This document shows positions 52,576-60,115 of a DNA stretch of 64,000 nucleotides, piece by piece. Location of the stretch: positions 31,230 to 95,229 of the forward strand of contig JAFQSY010000037.1 in assembly GCA_017409265.1 (NCBI GenBank), given 5' to 3'. The stretch's first letter is position 1; each line of letters opens with the position of its first letter. Made by a program: the position numbers and the translations under genes. The notes under the pieces were generated by a model. That model was given only the letters and a program-made list of their open reading frames with translations. It did no database searches and was not told where the DNA came from. Source of the stretch: Clostridia bacterium. GTDB taxonomy: Bacteria; Bacillota; Clostridia; Oscillospirales; Acutalibacteraceae.

Positions 52576-53418
52576 TTAACAATCACTTAATAAAAATTCT
52601 TTAACGGCATCCTGCCAGCAGGGGAGATGCTCAAAACCATTTTCATCAAGCGATTTTTTTGAAAGTCTTGAATTTAAAGGTCTTATTGCTGCTGTTTTAT
52701 ATTCAGAGCTTGAAACTGGGATAATCCTTGTTTCGGACTTCGAAAGCTCCATTATTTTTGCGGCAAATTCAGCCCAGCTGCAATATCCCTCGTTTGTTGC
52801 ATGGTATATACCATATTTTTCGGTTTGTATCATATCGCAAAGCAGCTTTGAAAGATGCTTTGTGTAAGTGGGAGAGCCGATTTGGTCATCAACAACCGTG
52901 ATTTCATTATGCTCCTTTGAAAGCCGAAGCATGGTTTTGACGAAGTTTTTACCGTTTTCGCCAAATACCCACGAGATCCGGACTATGAAATATTTATCGC
53001 AGATTTCGGAAACTGCGTTTTCGCCGCTGAGCTTGCTTAATCCGTAAAAATTGCAAGGCTTCTTGGGACTGTCGGCTTCAAACGGCTCGTTGCCATCACC
53101 GCTGAAAACATAATCCGTACTAATATAAAGCATTTTTATTCCGAGCTTTTTGCAAGCATTTGCAATGTTGGTTGTTCCGTAAACATTGATTTTCTCGCAG
53201 AGCTCTTTTTCGGTTTCGGCAAGATCAACGTTTGTGAATGCGGCGCAATGAATAACAGCATCTGCATTTGCTTCTTCAAAAAAAGAATCAACTTTTACTT
53301 TGTCGGTTATATCAATTTCTGGCAGGTCTGCACCGACAGCGTCAATTCCTCTGCGGCAAAGCTCTGCCATAATATCGGATCCGAGTTGACCGTTTGAGCC
53401 TGTAACAATGATTTTCAT
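52576..53418 (-). CDS. rfbD: dTDP-4-dehydrorhamnose reductase (RmlD-type)
   Basis: 280 residues from the ATG at 53418 (AGGAAG upstream). The Rossmann motif is VTGSNGQLGSDIMAEL near residue 5, VIHCAAFTNVDLAE near residue 62, the catalytic YGLSK in NFYGLSKLSGENAV near residue 127, and SWVFGENGKNFVKTML near residue 150. It would make dTDP-L-rhamnose for surface polysaccharide, but rmlA, rmlB and rmlC are not beside it. The N-terminal length is normal for RmlD. Confidence 0.9.
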   Translation of the reverse strand: MKIIVTGSNGQLGSDIMAELCRRGIDAVGADLPEIDITDKVKVDSFFEEANADAVIHCAAFTNVDLAETEKELCEKINVYGTTNIANACKKLGIKMLYISTDYVFSGDGNEPFEADSPKKPCNFYGLSKLSGENAVSEICDKYFIVRISWVFGENGKNFVKTMLRLSKEHNEITVVDDQIGSPTYTKHLSKLLCDMIQTEKYGIYHATNEGYCSWAEFAAKIMELSKSETRIIPVSSSEYKTAAIRPLNSRLSKKSLDENGFEHLPCWQDAVKEFLLSDC

Positions 53419-53493
53419 AAAATACTTCCTCAAAGTTTTTTGATATTTTATCATATTTTAAAAATATTAACAACATTTTTTTGGATTTTACTG

Positions 53494-53523
53494 TTGCAAT
53501 TCCTAAATATGTGGTATTATTAT
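53494..53523 (+). promoter_or_regulatory. Candidate promoter of the PHP-ispE-CARF unit
   Basis: TTGCAA (53494-53499), 18-base spacer, TATTAT (53518-53523), 32 bases before the PHP gene start. Confidence 0.45.
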
Positions 53524-53555
53524 GTTGGAACAAGATGTCAAAGGAGAAATGCGGC

Positions 53556-54374
53556 ATGGCTTTTAAAAATATAGTTGATCTTCATACTCATACGGATAAT
53601 TCATTTGACGGCAATCATTCAACAATGTATCTTTGTGAAACTGCATATATGAAAGGGATAAGAGCCATAGCTTTTACAGATCACCTTGAGATGGATGCCT
53701 TTTACAGAGATAATTTCAACAGAACTGCGATTCAGTCTTTTTTTGAGGTTGCAAAAGCACGCTCCGCATTCAGCGGAAAGCTGCTTGTATGCGTTGGCGC
53801 TGAACTGGGACAGGCTGTTTACGATAAGGAAATATCCGAAAAGCTTCTGAACACCATGAAATATGATTTTGTTATCGGCTCCATCCATAATCTTCCGAAC
53901 ATTCAGGATTTTTATTATATGGATTTCAGCAATGAAAGCATTGACTATATGGATTTGCTCTCACAGTATTTTGATTGGGAGCTGAAGCTCGCACAGTGGG
54001 ATAAGTTTGACACGCTTGCCCATCTGACATATCCTCTTCGCTATATTGTCGGCAAATACGGCAAGAACGTTGATATGGCAAAATTCGGCGAAATAATTGA
54101 TGAAATTCTTCTGACACTTATAAAAAACAAAAAATCGCTTGAGCTTAATACTGCAGGGTTAAGACAACCAATAGGTATAACCTCGCCCGATGAGAGCATT
54201 CTTAAACGCTATAAGGAGCTTGGCGGAAAGCTTTTGACCATCGGCTCCGATGCACATTATGCTGAACATCTCGGGGCAGGAATAGAGCAGGGATATGAGC
54301 TTGCGCTTAAGTGCGGGTTTGATAAAATTGCTCTTTATCAGGACAGAACACCGACCTTGATTCCCATTGAATGA
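53556..54374 (+). CDS. PHP-domain phosphoesterase (possible HisJ-type histidinol phosphatase)
   Basis: 272 residues from the ATG at 53556, with AAGGAG at 53541-53546; an ATG seven codons earlier lacks a site. PHP motifs: DLHTHTDNSFDG (residues 8-19), AFTDHLEMD near residue 45, GAELGQ near residue 85, GSIHNLP near residue 108, GSDAHYAEHLG near residue 230; these supply the trinuclear metal ligands. Fold and length fit HisJ histidinol phosphatases, an activity absent from the his operon, but other PHP phosphatases look similar. It precedes ispE by 17 bases. Confidence 0.75.
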   Translation: MAFKNIVDLHTHTDNSFDGNHSTMYLCETAYMKGIRAIAFTDHLEMDAFYRDNFNRTAIQSFFEVAKARSAFSGKLLVCVGAELGQAVYDKEISEKLLNTMKYDFVIGSIHNLPNIQDFYYMDFSNESIDYMDLLSQYFDWELKLAQWDKFDTLAHLTYPLRYIVGKYGKNVDMAKFGEIIDEILLTLIKNKKSLELNTAGLRQPIGITSPDESILKRYKELGGKLLTIGSDAHYAEHLGAGIEQGYELALKCGFDKIALYQDRTPTLIPIE

Positions 54375-54391
54375 TTCCAAAGGAGAAATGT

Positions 54392-55267
54392 ATGAAAATA
54401 ACAGCTTTTGCTCCCGCAAAAATTAATCTTTTTCTTGATATAATCGGCAGACTTGATAACGGATATCACAGTCTTTTTATGGTTATGCAATCTGTGGGTC
54501 TGGGCGATACGCTTACCGTTGAAAACACAGAAGAAAAAGGCATTTTTCTGACCTGTTCCGAAAAAAGTCTGCCTACCGACGAAAAGAACATAGCCTATAA
54601 GGCTGCAAAAAGATATTATGCTGCAATCGGAAAAGAACCCGATGTCAGAATACATATTGAAAAAAACATTCCGTTTGCTGCAGGTCTTGCAGGCGGAAGT
54701 GCCGATGCGGCAGCGGTGCTTGTTGCGCTCAATGAAATAAACAAAAAATATTTCAGCAAAGCAGAGCTTTGTAAAATCGGTCTTTCAATCGGCAGCGATG
54801 TTCCTTTCTGTATTTGTGGCGGAACACAGCTTTCGCAGAATACGGGCGGAGTTCTTTCTCCGCTTGAGCCGCTGAAGGATTGCTATATAGTTCTTGCAAA
54901 GCCCGAATGCGGGGTTTCAACCGCCGAGGCATATGCAGCGGCAGACAGCGTTAATCTTTACCGCCCCGATTGTATGAGGATGCTTGATGCCTGCGAGAAA
55001 GGTGATTTTGAGGGTATCTGCAAATATGCAGGCAATGTTTTTGAACAAGTTATCGAGGTGCCTGACAGAGTTGAATATAAGCGGATTATGCGTGAAAACG
55101 GAGCCGCTCTTTGCCAGATGAGCGGAAGCGGACCGACTGTTTTTGCACTTTTTGAAAAGAAAGAAAATGCAGAAAAATGCGCTGAAGAAATAAAAAAAAT
55201 CTGCCCGAATGTTTTTGTGACCATTCCCGTACCGCACGGAATAACTGTTGAAAGGCCGGCAGAATAA
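54392..55267 (+). CDS. ispE: 4-diphosphocytidyl-2-C-methyl-D-erythritol kinase
   Basis: 291-residue GHMP kinase of the MEP pathway from the ATG at 54392 with AAGGAG upstream. FAPAKINLFLDIIGRLDNGYH near residue 6, the ATP-binding IPFAAGLAGGSADAAAVLVAL near residue 92 (PFAAGLAGGSADAA), and QMSGSGPTVFALF near residue 243. Together with ispA and dxs near the window start, three isoprenoid genes are present. Its stop codon is directly followed by the ATG of the CARF-nuclease gene. Confidence 0.95.
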   Translation: MKITAFAPAKINLFLDIIGRLDNGYHSLFMVMQSVGLGDTLTVENTEEKGIFLTCSEKSLPTDEKNIAYKAAKRYYAAIGKEPDVRIHIEKNIPFAAGLAGGSADAAAVLVALNEINKKYFSKAELCKIGLSIGSDVPFCICGGTQLSQNTGGVLSPLEPLKDCYIVLAKPECGVSTAEAYAAADSVNLYRPDCMRMLDACEKGDFEGICKYAGNVFEQVIEVPDRVEYKRIMRENGAALCQMSGSGPTVFALFEKKENAEKCAEEIKKICPNVFVTIPVPHGITVERPAE

Positions 55268-56482
55268 ATGACTGTTATTGAATTTTTTGATAAAGAATCC
55301 GCAATTGAAAATATAGCGAGTGCCCTGCTCTGTTCACCGGAAAGGATTGTTTTTATCGGCAGCGATGTACAGCTTATGGATAAGCGGACAAGGGGTTATA
55401 AATCAATACTTGCAGCACGAGGGATAAATGTTGAGTTTTTGTTCAGACCCGTCACAAGAAACCGGCTGAACGCTGTGACAGATGTTCTTGAAAGCATTAT
55501 TTCCGAAAGCGAAGAATGCTGCATTGATTTGAGCGGCGGAGATGAACTTTATCTTGTTGCTGCAGGAGCTGTTTATCAGAAATACCGCGAAAAAACAACT
55601 CTTCGCAGGTTCAATTTTAACTGCAACAGCGTTATTAATTGCGATACAGACGGAAATGTTATTGAGAAATCTCCCGTTATGCTTAACGTAGACGAGAATG
55701 TGATTGTCTATGGCGGAAGAGTAATATATAACGATGAGAAAACCATTGCGACCCAAAGATGGATTCTTAATCGCGATTTTAAATCCGATATAAAAACAAT
55801 GTGGGAAGTCTGTAAAAAAGACAGAGCATCGTGGAATGCGATGACCAATATTCTTGCAAGGCTTTGCAGATGCTGTTTTATCGGGCAGAGTCTTACTTTG
55901 TCGGTAAGAGGCGACGATGCCCGTGAGGCCGAAAAAATTCCGTCAGGCATTCTTTATACTCTTGAAGAGCGCGGGATTATTCATAATTTTAAAACAGGCA
56001 GAGGTCTTTCATTTGCGTTTAAAAATGAGCAGGTTATGAAATGCCTTACGAAAGCAGGTCAGCTTCTTGAGCTTTTTATTGCCGTAACGGCAGCGGAACT
56101 TAATGAAGGAGAGGAGCCTGTTTATAACAGCATCGGAAACGGAGTTTATATTGATTGGGACGGAAAAACCAATTCTTACAGCCGTGTCGAGGTTGAAAAT
56201 GAAATTGATGTTATCCTTATGAAAGGTATGATACCTGTTTTTGTTTCATGCAAAAACGGCGCCGTTGACACCGATGAGCTTTATAAGCTTTCGGTTGTTG
56301 CTGAGAGATTCGGAGGAAAATATGTAAGAAAAGCTCTTGTTGCCTCGCAGTTAGACAGTATGGGTTACAGAGCTGAATATATTAGAGCGCGAGCAGCAGA
56401 TATGAATATTGATATTATTGAGGATGGTGATTTGCTTAATAATGAAAAGCTCTGTGAAAAGCTCAGAAATCTATGGAAATAA
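55268..56482 (+). CDS. CARF-wHTH-PD-(D/E)XK-like protein (DUF1887/Card1 type)
   Basis: 404 residues in three parts. Residues about 20-145 look like a CARF Rossmann domain: IVFIGSDVQLMD near residue 28 and DLSGGDELYLVAAGAVYQK from Asp87, the place of the ligand-binding GGxK-type motif. Residues about 175-270 form a winged-helix-like part with LYTLEERGIIHNF. Residues about 275-404 resemble the restriction-type nuclease domain of Card1/Can2, with E312, D314 in NEIDVIL and K329 in FVSCKNG; the usual Glu of ExK is Ser327. Family members are activated by cyclic tetra-adenylate to cut nucleic acid, but no CRISPR genes are nearby. The ATG abuts the ispE stop. Confidence 0.78.
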   Translation: MTVIEFFDKESAIENIASALLCSPERIVFIGSDVQLMDKRTRGYKSILAARGINVEFLFRPVTRNRLNAVTDVLESIISESEECCIDLSGGDELYLVAAGAVYQKYREKTTLRRFNFNCNSVINCDTDGNVIEKSPVMLNVDENVIVYGGRVIYNDEKTIATQRWILNRDFKSDIKTMWEVCKKDRASWNAMTNILARLCRCCFIGQSLTLSVRGDDAREAEKIPSGILYTLEERGIIHNFKTGRGLSFAFKNEQVMKCLTKAGQLLELFIAVTAAELNEGEEPVYNSIGNGVYIDWDGKTNSYSRVEVENEIDVILMKGMIPVFVSCKNGAVDTDELYKLSVVAERFGGKYVRKALVASQLDSMGYRAEYIRARAADMNIDIIEDGDLLNNEKLCEKLRNLWK

Positions 56483-56487
56483 AACGA

Positions 56488-56524
56488 AAGCGGTTTGCAA
56501 AGGAATAACCTCTGCAAGCCGCTT
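56488..56524. terminator. Bidirectional terminator
   Basis: Stem of 6 plus 6 pairs with a wobble (56488-56503 with 56509-56524) between convergent genes; T run on the minus strand (CGTTTTATTT). Confidence 0.65.
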
Positions 56525-56530
56525 GGTTTA

Positions 56531-57076
56531 TCATGTTTTATTCTTTCTGAATCTTATAAGACCGATAATAATTGAAATCTGGTTGAATACTTCGGTGACA
56601 ATTCCCGAATATGAACTGCAGAGTATATTGTAAATCAGCCACATAAGCGATGTGGGCATTGTAAGCGCGCGAAGCTGTTGGGTATGCGGATTCCACATAA
56701 CAAAGGAAGAAATTATCATTGCTGCCATTGGCAGAAGAGATGCGGGGCTTGTGTATGTAAGCAGTCCGCCTGCGCCTGCAAGAACGGCGAAAATAATAGG
56801 GCATGCAATGCTGTCAACAAATTTGGATTTGCCTCTGAATGAAAATGAAATTGACCTTGCCATGCCGACGACATTGCCAATCATTCCTTCGAATGCACCA
56901 AGCATGAAATATTGAATTGCGAAAAGCAACCCCGAGCATGCCTGCATTATAACGATTCTTTTGTGGGTTTTTTGTTGAAACGAGAGCAGAAGAATCGCAG
57001 CTGCAAGAAAACCGATGAACTGCGAAATAATGAATTTTGCATCCTTGCCTGAAAAATAGTTTGTTATGAAATCCAT
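56531..57076 (-). CDS. YgjV-like inner-membrane protein
   Basis: 181 residues with about five or six transmembrane segments; FIGFLAAAILLLSFQQKTHKR in its first part, LLFAIQYFMLGAFEGMIGNV and the final SGIVTEVFNQISIIIGLIRF match the YgjV (Imp) family. The function is unknown. It is a single gene facing the CARF gene. Confidence 0.82.
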   Translation of the reverse strand: MDFITNYFSGKDAKFIISQFIGFLAAAILLLSFQQKTHKRIVIMQACSGLLFAIQYFMLGAFEGMIGNVVGMARSISFSFRGKSKFVDSIACPIIFAVLAGAGGLLTYTSPASLLPMAAMIISSFVMWNPHTQQLRALTMPTSLMWLIYNILCSSYSGIVTEVFNQISIIIGLIRFRKNKT

Positions 57077-57146
57077 AATTACCTCGACTTTTTAACATTA
57101 TTCTAACATTTAACAGATGTTTTGAAAACAGGGGAGAAACAAAATT

Positions 57147-57740
57147 TTATTTGATTTTTTGACATACGGAGCAAATATATCCGCTTTCAATATCGGCAAA
57201 TGAACAATTATATGCCTTATCGGAACAGATAATTTTATTTGTTGTTATTTCAAATGAAACTTTTTTGATATCTGTGCCGAGACCCGTACCGATGCATTTG
57301 AAATATGCTTCTTTCAAGGTCCATATTTCAAAAAAACCGTTGCTTGATGAATTAATATAATCTGTTTCTTCCGGTGTTGCAAATTTTGCGGCAGCTTTCA
57401 AATTAATTGGTCTGATTTTTTCAATGTCAATCCCGATTTCATTGTCAGAAACAGCGCAGACAATGAAATTACCGCTGTGACTCATGCTGAAAAAAACCGG
57501 AAGATTTTCGGCAAACGGTTTGCCGTGTTCATTTTTTTTGATTTTTATATTCTTATACCTGCATCCGCAAAACTCCGAAACCGCTGTTTTACATAATCTG
57601 TCAGCTGCAATTTTGCATGCGCGCTTTGCAGGATTCAAAAGTCTGCAAACCTCTTCTTTTCTTTCACCGCTCATTGCATCAAACCATATATTTAAATCGC
57701 TCTCGGTTATTTCACACAGGCTTAATTTGTAAATTTTCAT
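57147..57740 (-). CDS. Sfp-type 4'-phosphopantetheinyl transferase
   Basis: 197 residues from the second of two adjacent ATGs, which has better spacing from GCGGGG. It activates carrier proteins by adding phosphopantetheine. FSMSHSGNFIVCAVSD near residue 85, GIDIEKIRP near residue 104 with the magnesium Asp, and IWTLKEAYFKCIGTGLG near residue 145 with the Lys are the family motifs. It is in the Sfp superfamily rather than AcpS. No carrier protein, NRPS or PKS gene is in the window, though an acyl-CoA-ligase-like gene lies close by. Confidence 0.9.
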   Translation of the reverse strand: MKIYKLSLCEITESDLNIWFDAMSGERKEEVCRLLNPAKRACKIAADRLCKTAVSEFCGCRYKNIKIKKNEHGKPFAENLPVFFSMSHSGNFIVCAVSDNEIGIDIEKIRPINLKAAAKFATPEETDYINSSSNGFFEIWTLKEAYFKCIGTGLGTDIKKVSFEITTNKIICSDKAYNCSFADIESGYICSVCQKIK

Positions 57741-57759
57741 CATTTACCCCGCAAATAAA

Positions 57760-57785
57760 AAACCGACAGAATAATCCGCCGGTTT
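57760..57785 (-). terminator. Terminator of PAP2-related gene
   Basis: 11-bp stem with two wobbles (57760-57770 with 57775-57785), ATAA loop, T run on the minus strand, just past the stop of the 57792-58250 gene. Confidence 0.75.
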
Positions 57786-57791
57786 ATATGT

Positions 57792-58250
57792 TTATCCGAA
57801 AATTCCGACAACCTTGACCCAGAAGAGCGAAACACAGACACCGACAATGAATCCGCCGATGATTTCGGGAATTGTGTGGCCTTCAACCTTTTTGAGGTCG
57901 GGAACATCGTTGCCGTAAACCTTATCCTGAAGGCGGTTGAATGCGTCTGTAAGTCTGCTTATGGGAAGTCTGACTTTGAAAGCATCAAACATTGTGATGA
58001 ATGCAAAAACGCCGCATGCAGCAAAAATATCGGAATCAAACCCGTTGTGAAGACCGACACAGCCGCAAAGGGCGATAACCGTTGCCGTGTGTGAACTTGG
58101 CATTCCGCCGAGCTTGAACATCGTTTCAAGAGTAACCTTTTTGCATTTGATGCCCTTTCTCTTTGCGTTGTAATATTTAACAAGATTGATTATAACTTTG
58201 ATAAGCTGAGCAATGAACCATGCAGTAATACATACCAAAAAAATTCTCAT
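57792..58250 (-). CDS. Divergent PAP2-family membrane protein (YuiD-like)
   Basis: 152 residues with about four transmembrane segments. The motif GGMPSSHTATVIALCGCVG near residue 48 and GHTIPEIIGGFIVGV near residue 128 are the phosphatase-type motifs of the divergent PAP2 family (DUF212/YuiD). It may dephosphorylate lipid phosphates, but the function is not established. Confidence 0.87.
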   Translation of the reverse strand: MRIFLVCITAWFIAQLIKVIINLVKYYNAKRKGIKCKKVTLETMFKLGGMPSSHTATVIALCGCVGLHNGFDSDIFAACGVFAFITMFDAFKVRLPISRLTDAFNRLQDKVYGNDVPDLKKVEGHTIPEIIGGFIVGVCVSLFWVKVVGIFG

Positions 58251-58282
58251 TATAAACTCCTTTAGAAAACACTATTTAGATA

Positions 58283-58311
58283 ATTCTACACTAATGACTA
58301 ACAAAATGCAA
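58283..58311 (-). promoter_or_regulatory. Promoter of PAP2-related gene
   Basis: Minus-strand TTGCAT (58306-58311), 17-base spacer, TAGAAT (58283-58288), about 30 bases before the ATG. Confidence 0.55.
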
Positions 58312-58319
58312 GCTTTTTG

Positions 58320-58348
58320 TTGAAATTTCGGATTGTTTGGTGTAAAAT
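58320..58348 (+). promoter_or_regulatory. Promoter of acyl-CoA-ligase-like gene
   Basis: TTGAAA (58320-58325), 17-base spacer, TAAAAT (58343-58348), divergent from the preceding promoter and back to back with it. Confidence 0.55.
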
Positions 58349-58403
58349 CATTTTCATAGGCTTTTGAATTTGTGTCAAAAGCAGAAATTGGGGGATATTT
58401 ACA

Positions 58404-60041
58404 TTGAAAAAGAAAAATATGAAATCGGCAAATGCAAATCTGCCAACTTACAAAACAATAAAAGAAATTGTTGTTGTCGGAACTGAAAACGGCGGCGACA
58501 AAAGGCAGTATGTATTTCTTGATAAAAACAAGAATGAATGTGTAAGAAGCTTCAATCAGACATGGAGCGAAATGAGTGCACTCGGAACATTTTTCAATAA
58601 AAAAGGATTGAACGGCAAAAAGAAAATTGCAATTATCGGTGAGAACTGCTTTGAATGGATGATTACTTATTACGCAACTCTTGTCGGCGGAAACATAACC
58701 GTACCTATGGATTGCAAGCTTCCTGCCGAGGATTTGGCTGATCAGCTTATCCGCTGTGGTTGTGATGCTCTTGTTTATACATCGAAATTCGTCGGGATGG
58801 TTGAGGAATTTAAGGCAGATCCGAATATGCCCGAAATGCTTTATTTTAACATCAGCAGTGATTATGAATCGTTCCTTGCAGAAGGACAGGCATCGATTGA
58901 TGCAGGTGATACCTCGTTTGCCGATGCAGAAGTAAATCCCGATGACCTTGCATGCATTGCCTATACTTCAGGAACAACTGCAAAGAGCAAGGGTGTTATG
59001 CTCACTCATTTTAACATTGCTAGCAACTGCTCATCGGCATGCCGCGCGCATACCGGCAGACATGCTATCGGATTTCTTCCCCTTAACCATACATATGCAT
59101 GGGTCAGCGCTTTGTTCTCTTCATATATTTTAACAGAGTGGGGCTATCTTTGCGACGGCATCGGTAATATTCAGGGCGACCTTAAAAAATATCATCCTTA
59201 TAATTTTTCGGGTGTTCCTCTTGTTGTTGAAACGATTTATGACAGAATCTGGAAAACTGCAAGAAAAACAGGCAGGGAAGATATCCTCAAAAAAGGCCTT
59301 AAAATCAGCAACACTCTTATGAAGCTCGGCATTGACAGAAGACGCAAGATATTCAAAACTATTATTGACAATCTCGGCGGAAACTTAAACATGATTGTTT
59401 GTGGCGGTGCAAACCTTGACCCCAAATACGAAAAGGGAATGCACGATTTCGGAATTGAAATCTATAACGGCTATGGCATGACAGAGTGCTCGCCCGCAAT
59501 TACCTGTAACAGACCCGGCAAGCGCAAGTTCGGCAGCGTCGGTGTTCCTCTTGATTGCTGTGAAATAAAAATTGTCAATCCCGATGAAGAGGGTGTAGGC
59601 GAAATTTACGTTAAGGGCACCAACGTTACTGTCGGCTATTACAACGACCCCGAAGCAACCTTGGCTGCATTTGACGGTGAATGGTTCAAAACAGGCGACC
59701 ACGGCAGAATTGACGAGGACGGTTTCCTTTTTATGGTTGGCAGAAAGAAGAATCTCATTGTTCTTTCAAATGGCAAGAATGTTTCTCCCGAAGAGCTTGA
59801 GGATAAGCTTTCGAGAATTGATTATGTCAAGGAAGTTCTTGTTTATGAAGAGGATAAAAAGATTGTTGCGGAGTTCTTCCTTAACGAAGATGATTATCCC
59901 GATGCAAGAAGCAGAATCAAGGGTGATGTTGACGAGTTTAACCGCAATATGCCTCTCTTTAAAAACATCGGAAAATTCAAAGTCCGCGATGAGGAGTTTC
60001 CGAAAACAACAACTCTTAAAATCGCAAGAAAATATAATTGA
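58404..60041 (+). CDS. AMP-forming acyl-CoA synthetase/adenylating enzyme
   Basis: 545 residues of the ANL superfamily, starting with a TTG at 58404 placed correctly after GGGGGA; the next ATG is too far from that site. Motif A3 is CIAYTSGTTAKSKGVMLTH near residue 185 (YTSGTTAKSKG), A5 YNGYGMTECSPA near residue 355, A7 WFKTGDHGRIDEDGFLF near residue 430 and A8 with LSNGKNVSPEELE near residue 460. The C-terminal lysine is in TTTLKIARKYN, four residues from the end. It resembles long-chain fatty-acid CoA ligases; substrate unknown. Confidence 0.88.
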   Translation: MKKKNMKSANANLPTYKTIKEIVVVGTENGGDKRQYVFLDKNKNECVRSFNQTWSEMSALGTFFNKKGLNGKKKIAIIGENCFEWMITYYATLVGGNITVPMDCKLPAEDLADQLIRCGCDALVYTSKFVGMVEEFKADPNMPEMLYFNISSDYESFLAEGQASIDAGDTSFADAEVNPDDLACIAYTSGTTAKSKGVMLTHFNIASNCSSACRAHTGRHAIGFLPLNHTYAWVSALFSSYILTEWGYLCDGIGNIQGDLKKYHPYNFSGVPLVVETIYDRIWKTARKTGREDILKKGLKISNTLMKLGIDRRRKIFKTIIDNLGGNLNMIVCGGANLDPKYEKGMHDFGIEIYNGYGMTECSPAITCNRPGKRKFGSVGVPLDCCEIKIVNPDEEGVGEIYVKGTNVTVGYYNDPEATLAAFDGEWFKTGDHGRIDEDGFLFMVGRKKNLIVLSNGKNVSPEELEDKLSRIDYVKEVLVYEEDKKIVAEFFLNEDDYPDARSRIKGDVDEFNRNMPLFKNIGKFKVRDEEFPKTTTLKIARKYN

Positions 60042-60049
60042 TAAGCAAG

Positions 60050-60086
60050 GGCTGCTTCACTTCATCGGTGAAACAGCCCATTTTTG
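60050..60086 (+). terminator. Terminator after acyl-CoA-ligase-like gene
   Basis: GGGCTG and TTCAC pair with GTGAA and CAGCCC (60050-60061 with 60069-60080), one mismatch, then ATTTTTG. Confidence 0.85.
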
Positions 60087-60115
60087 TTCGGTATTTGTTT
60101 TGTTTGTCTGATAGC

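Noticed and set aside
57147-60041. Biosynthetic gene cluster (NRPS/PKS) around the Sfp-type transferase
   Set aside because: No carrier, condensation, ketosynthase or tailoring genes are nearby; one transferase and one ligase are not enough.
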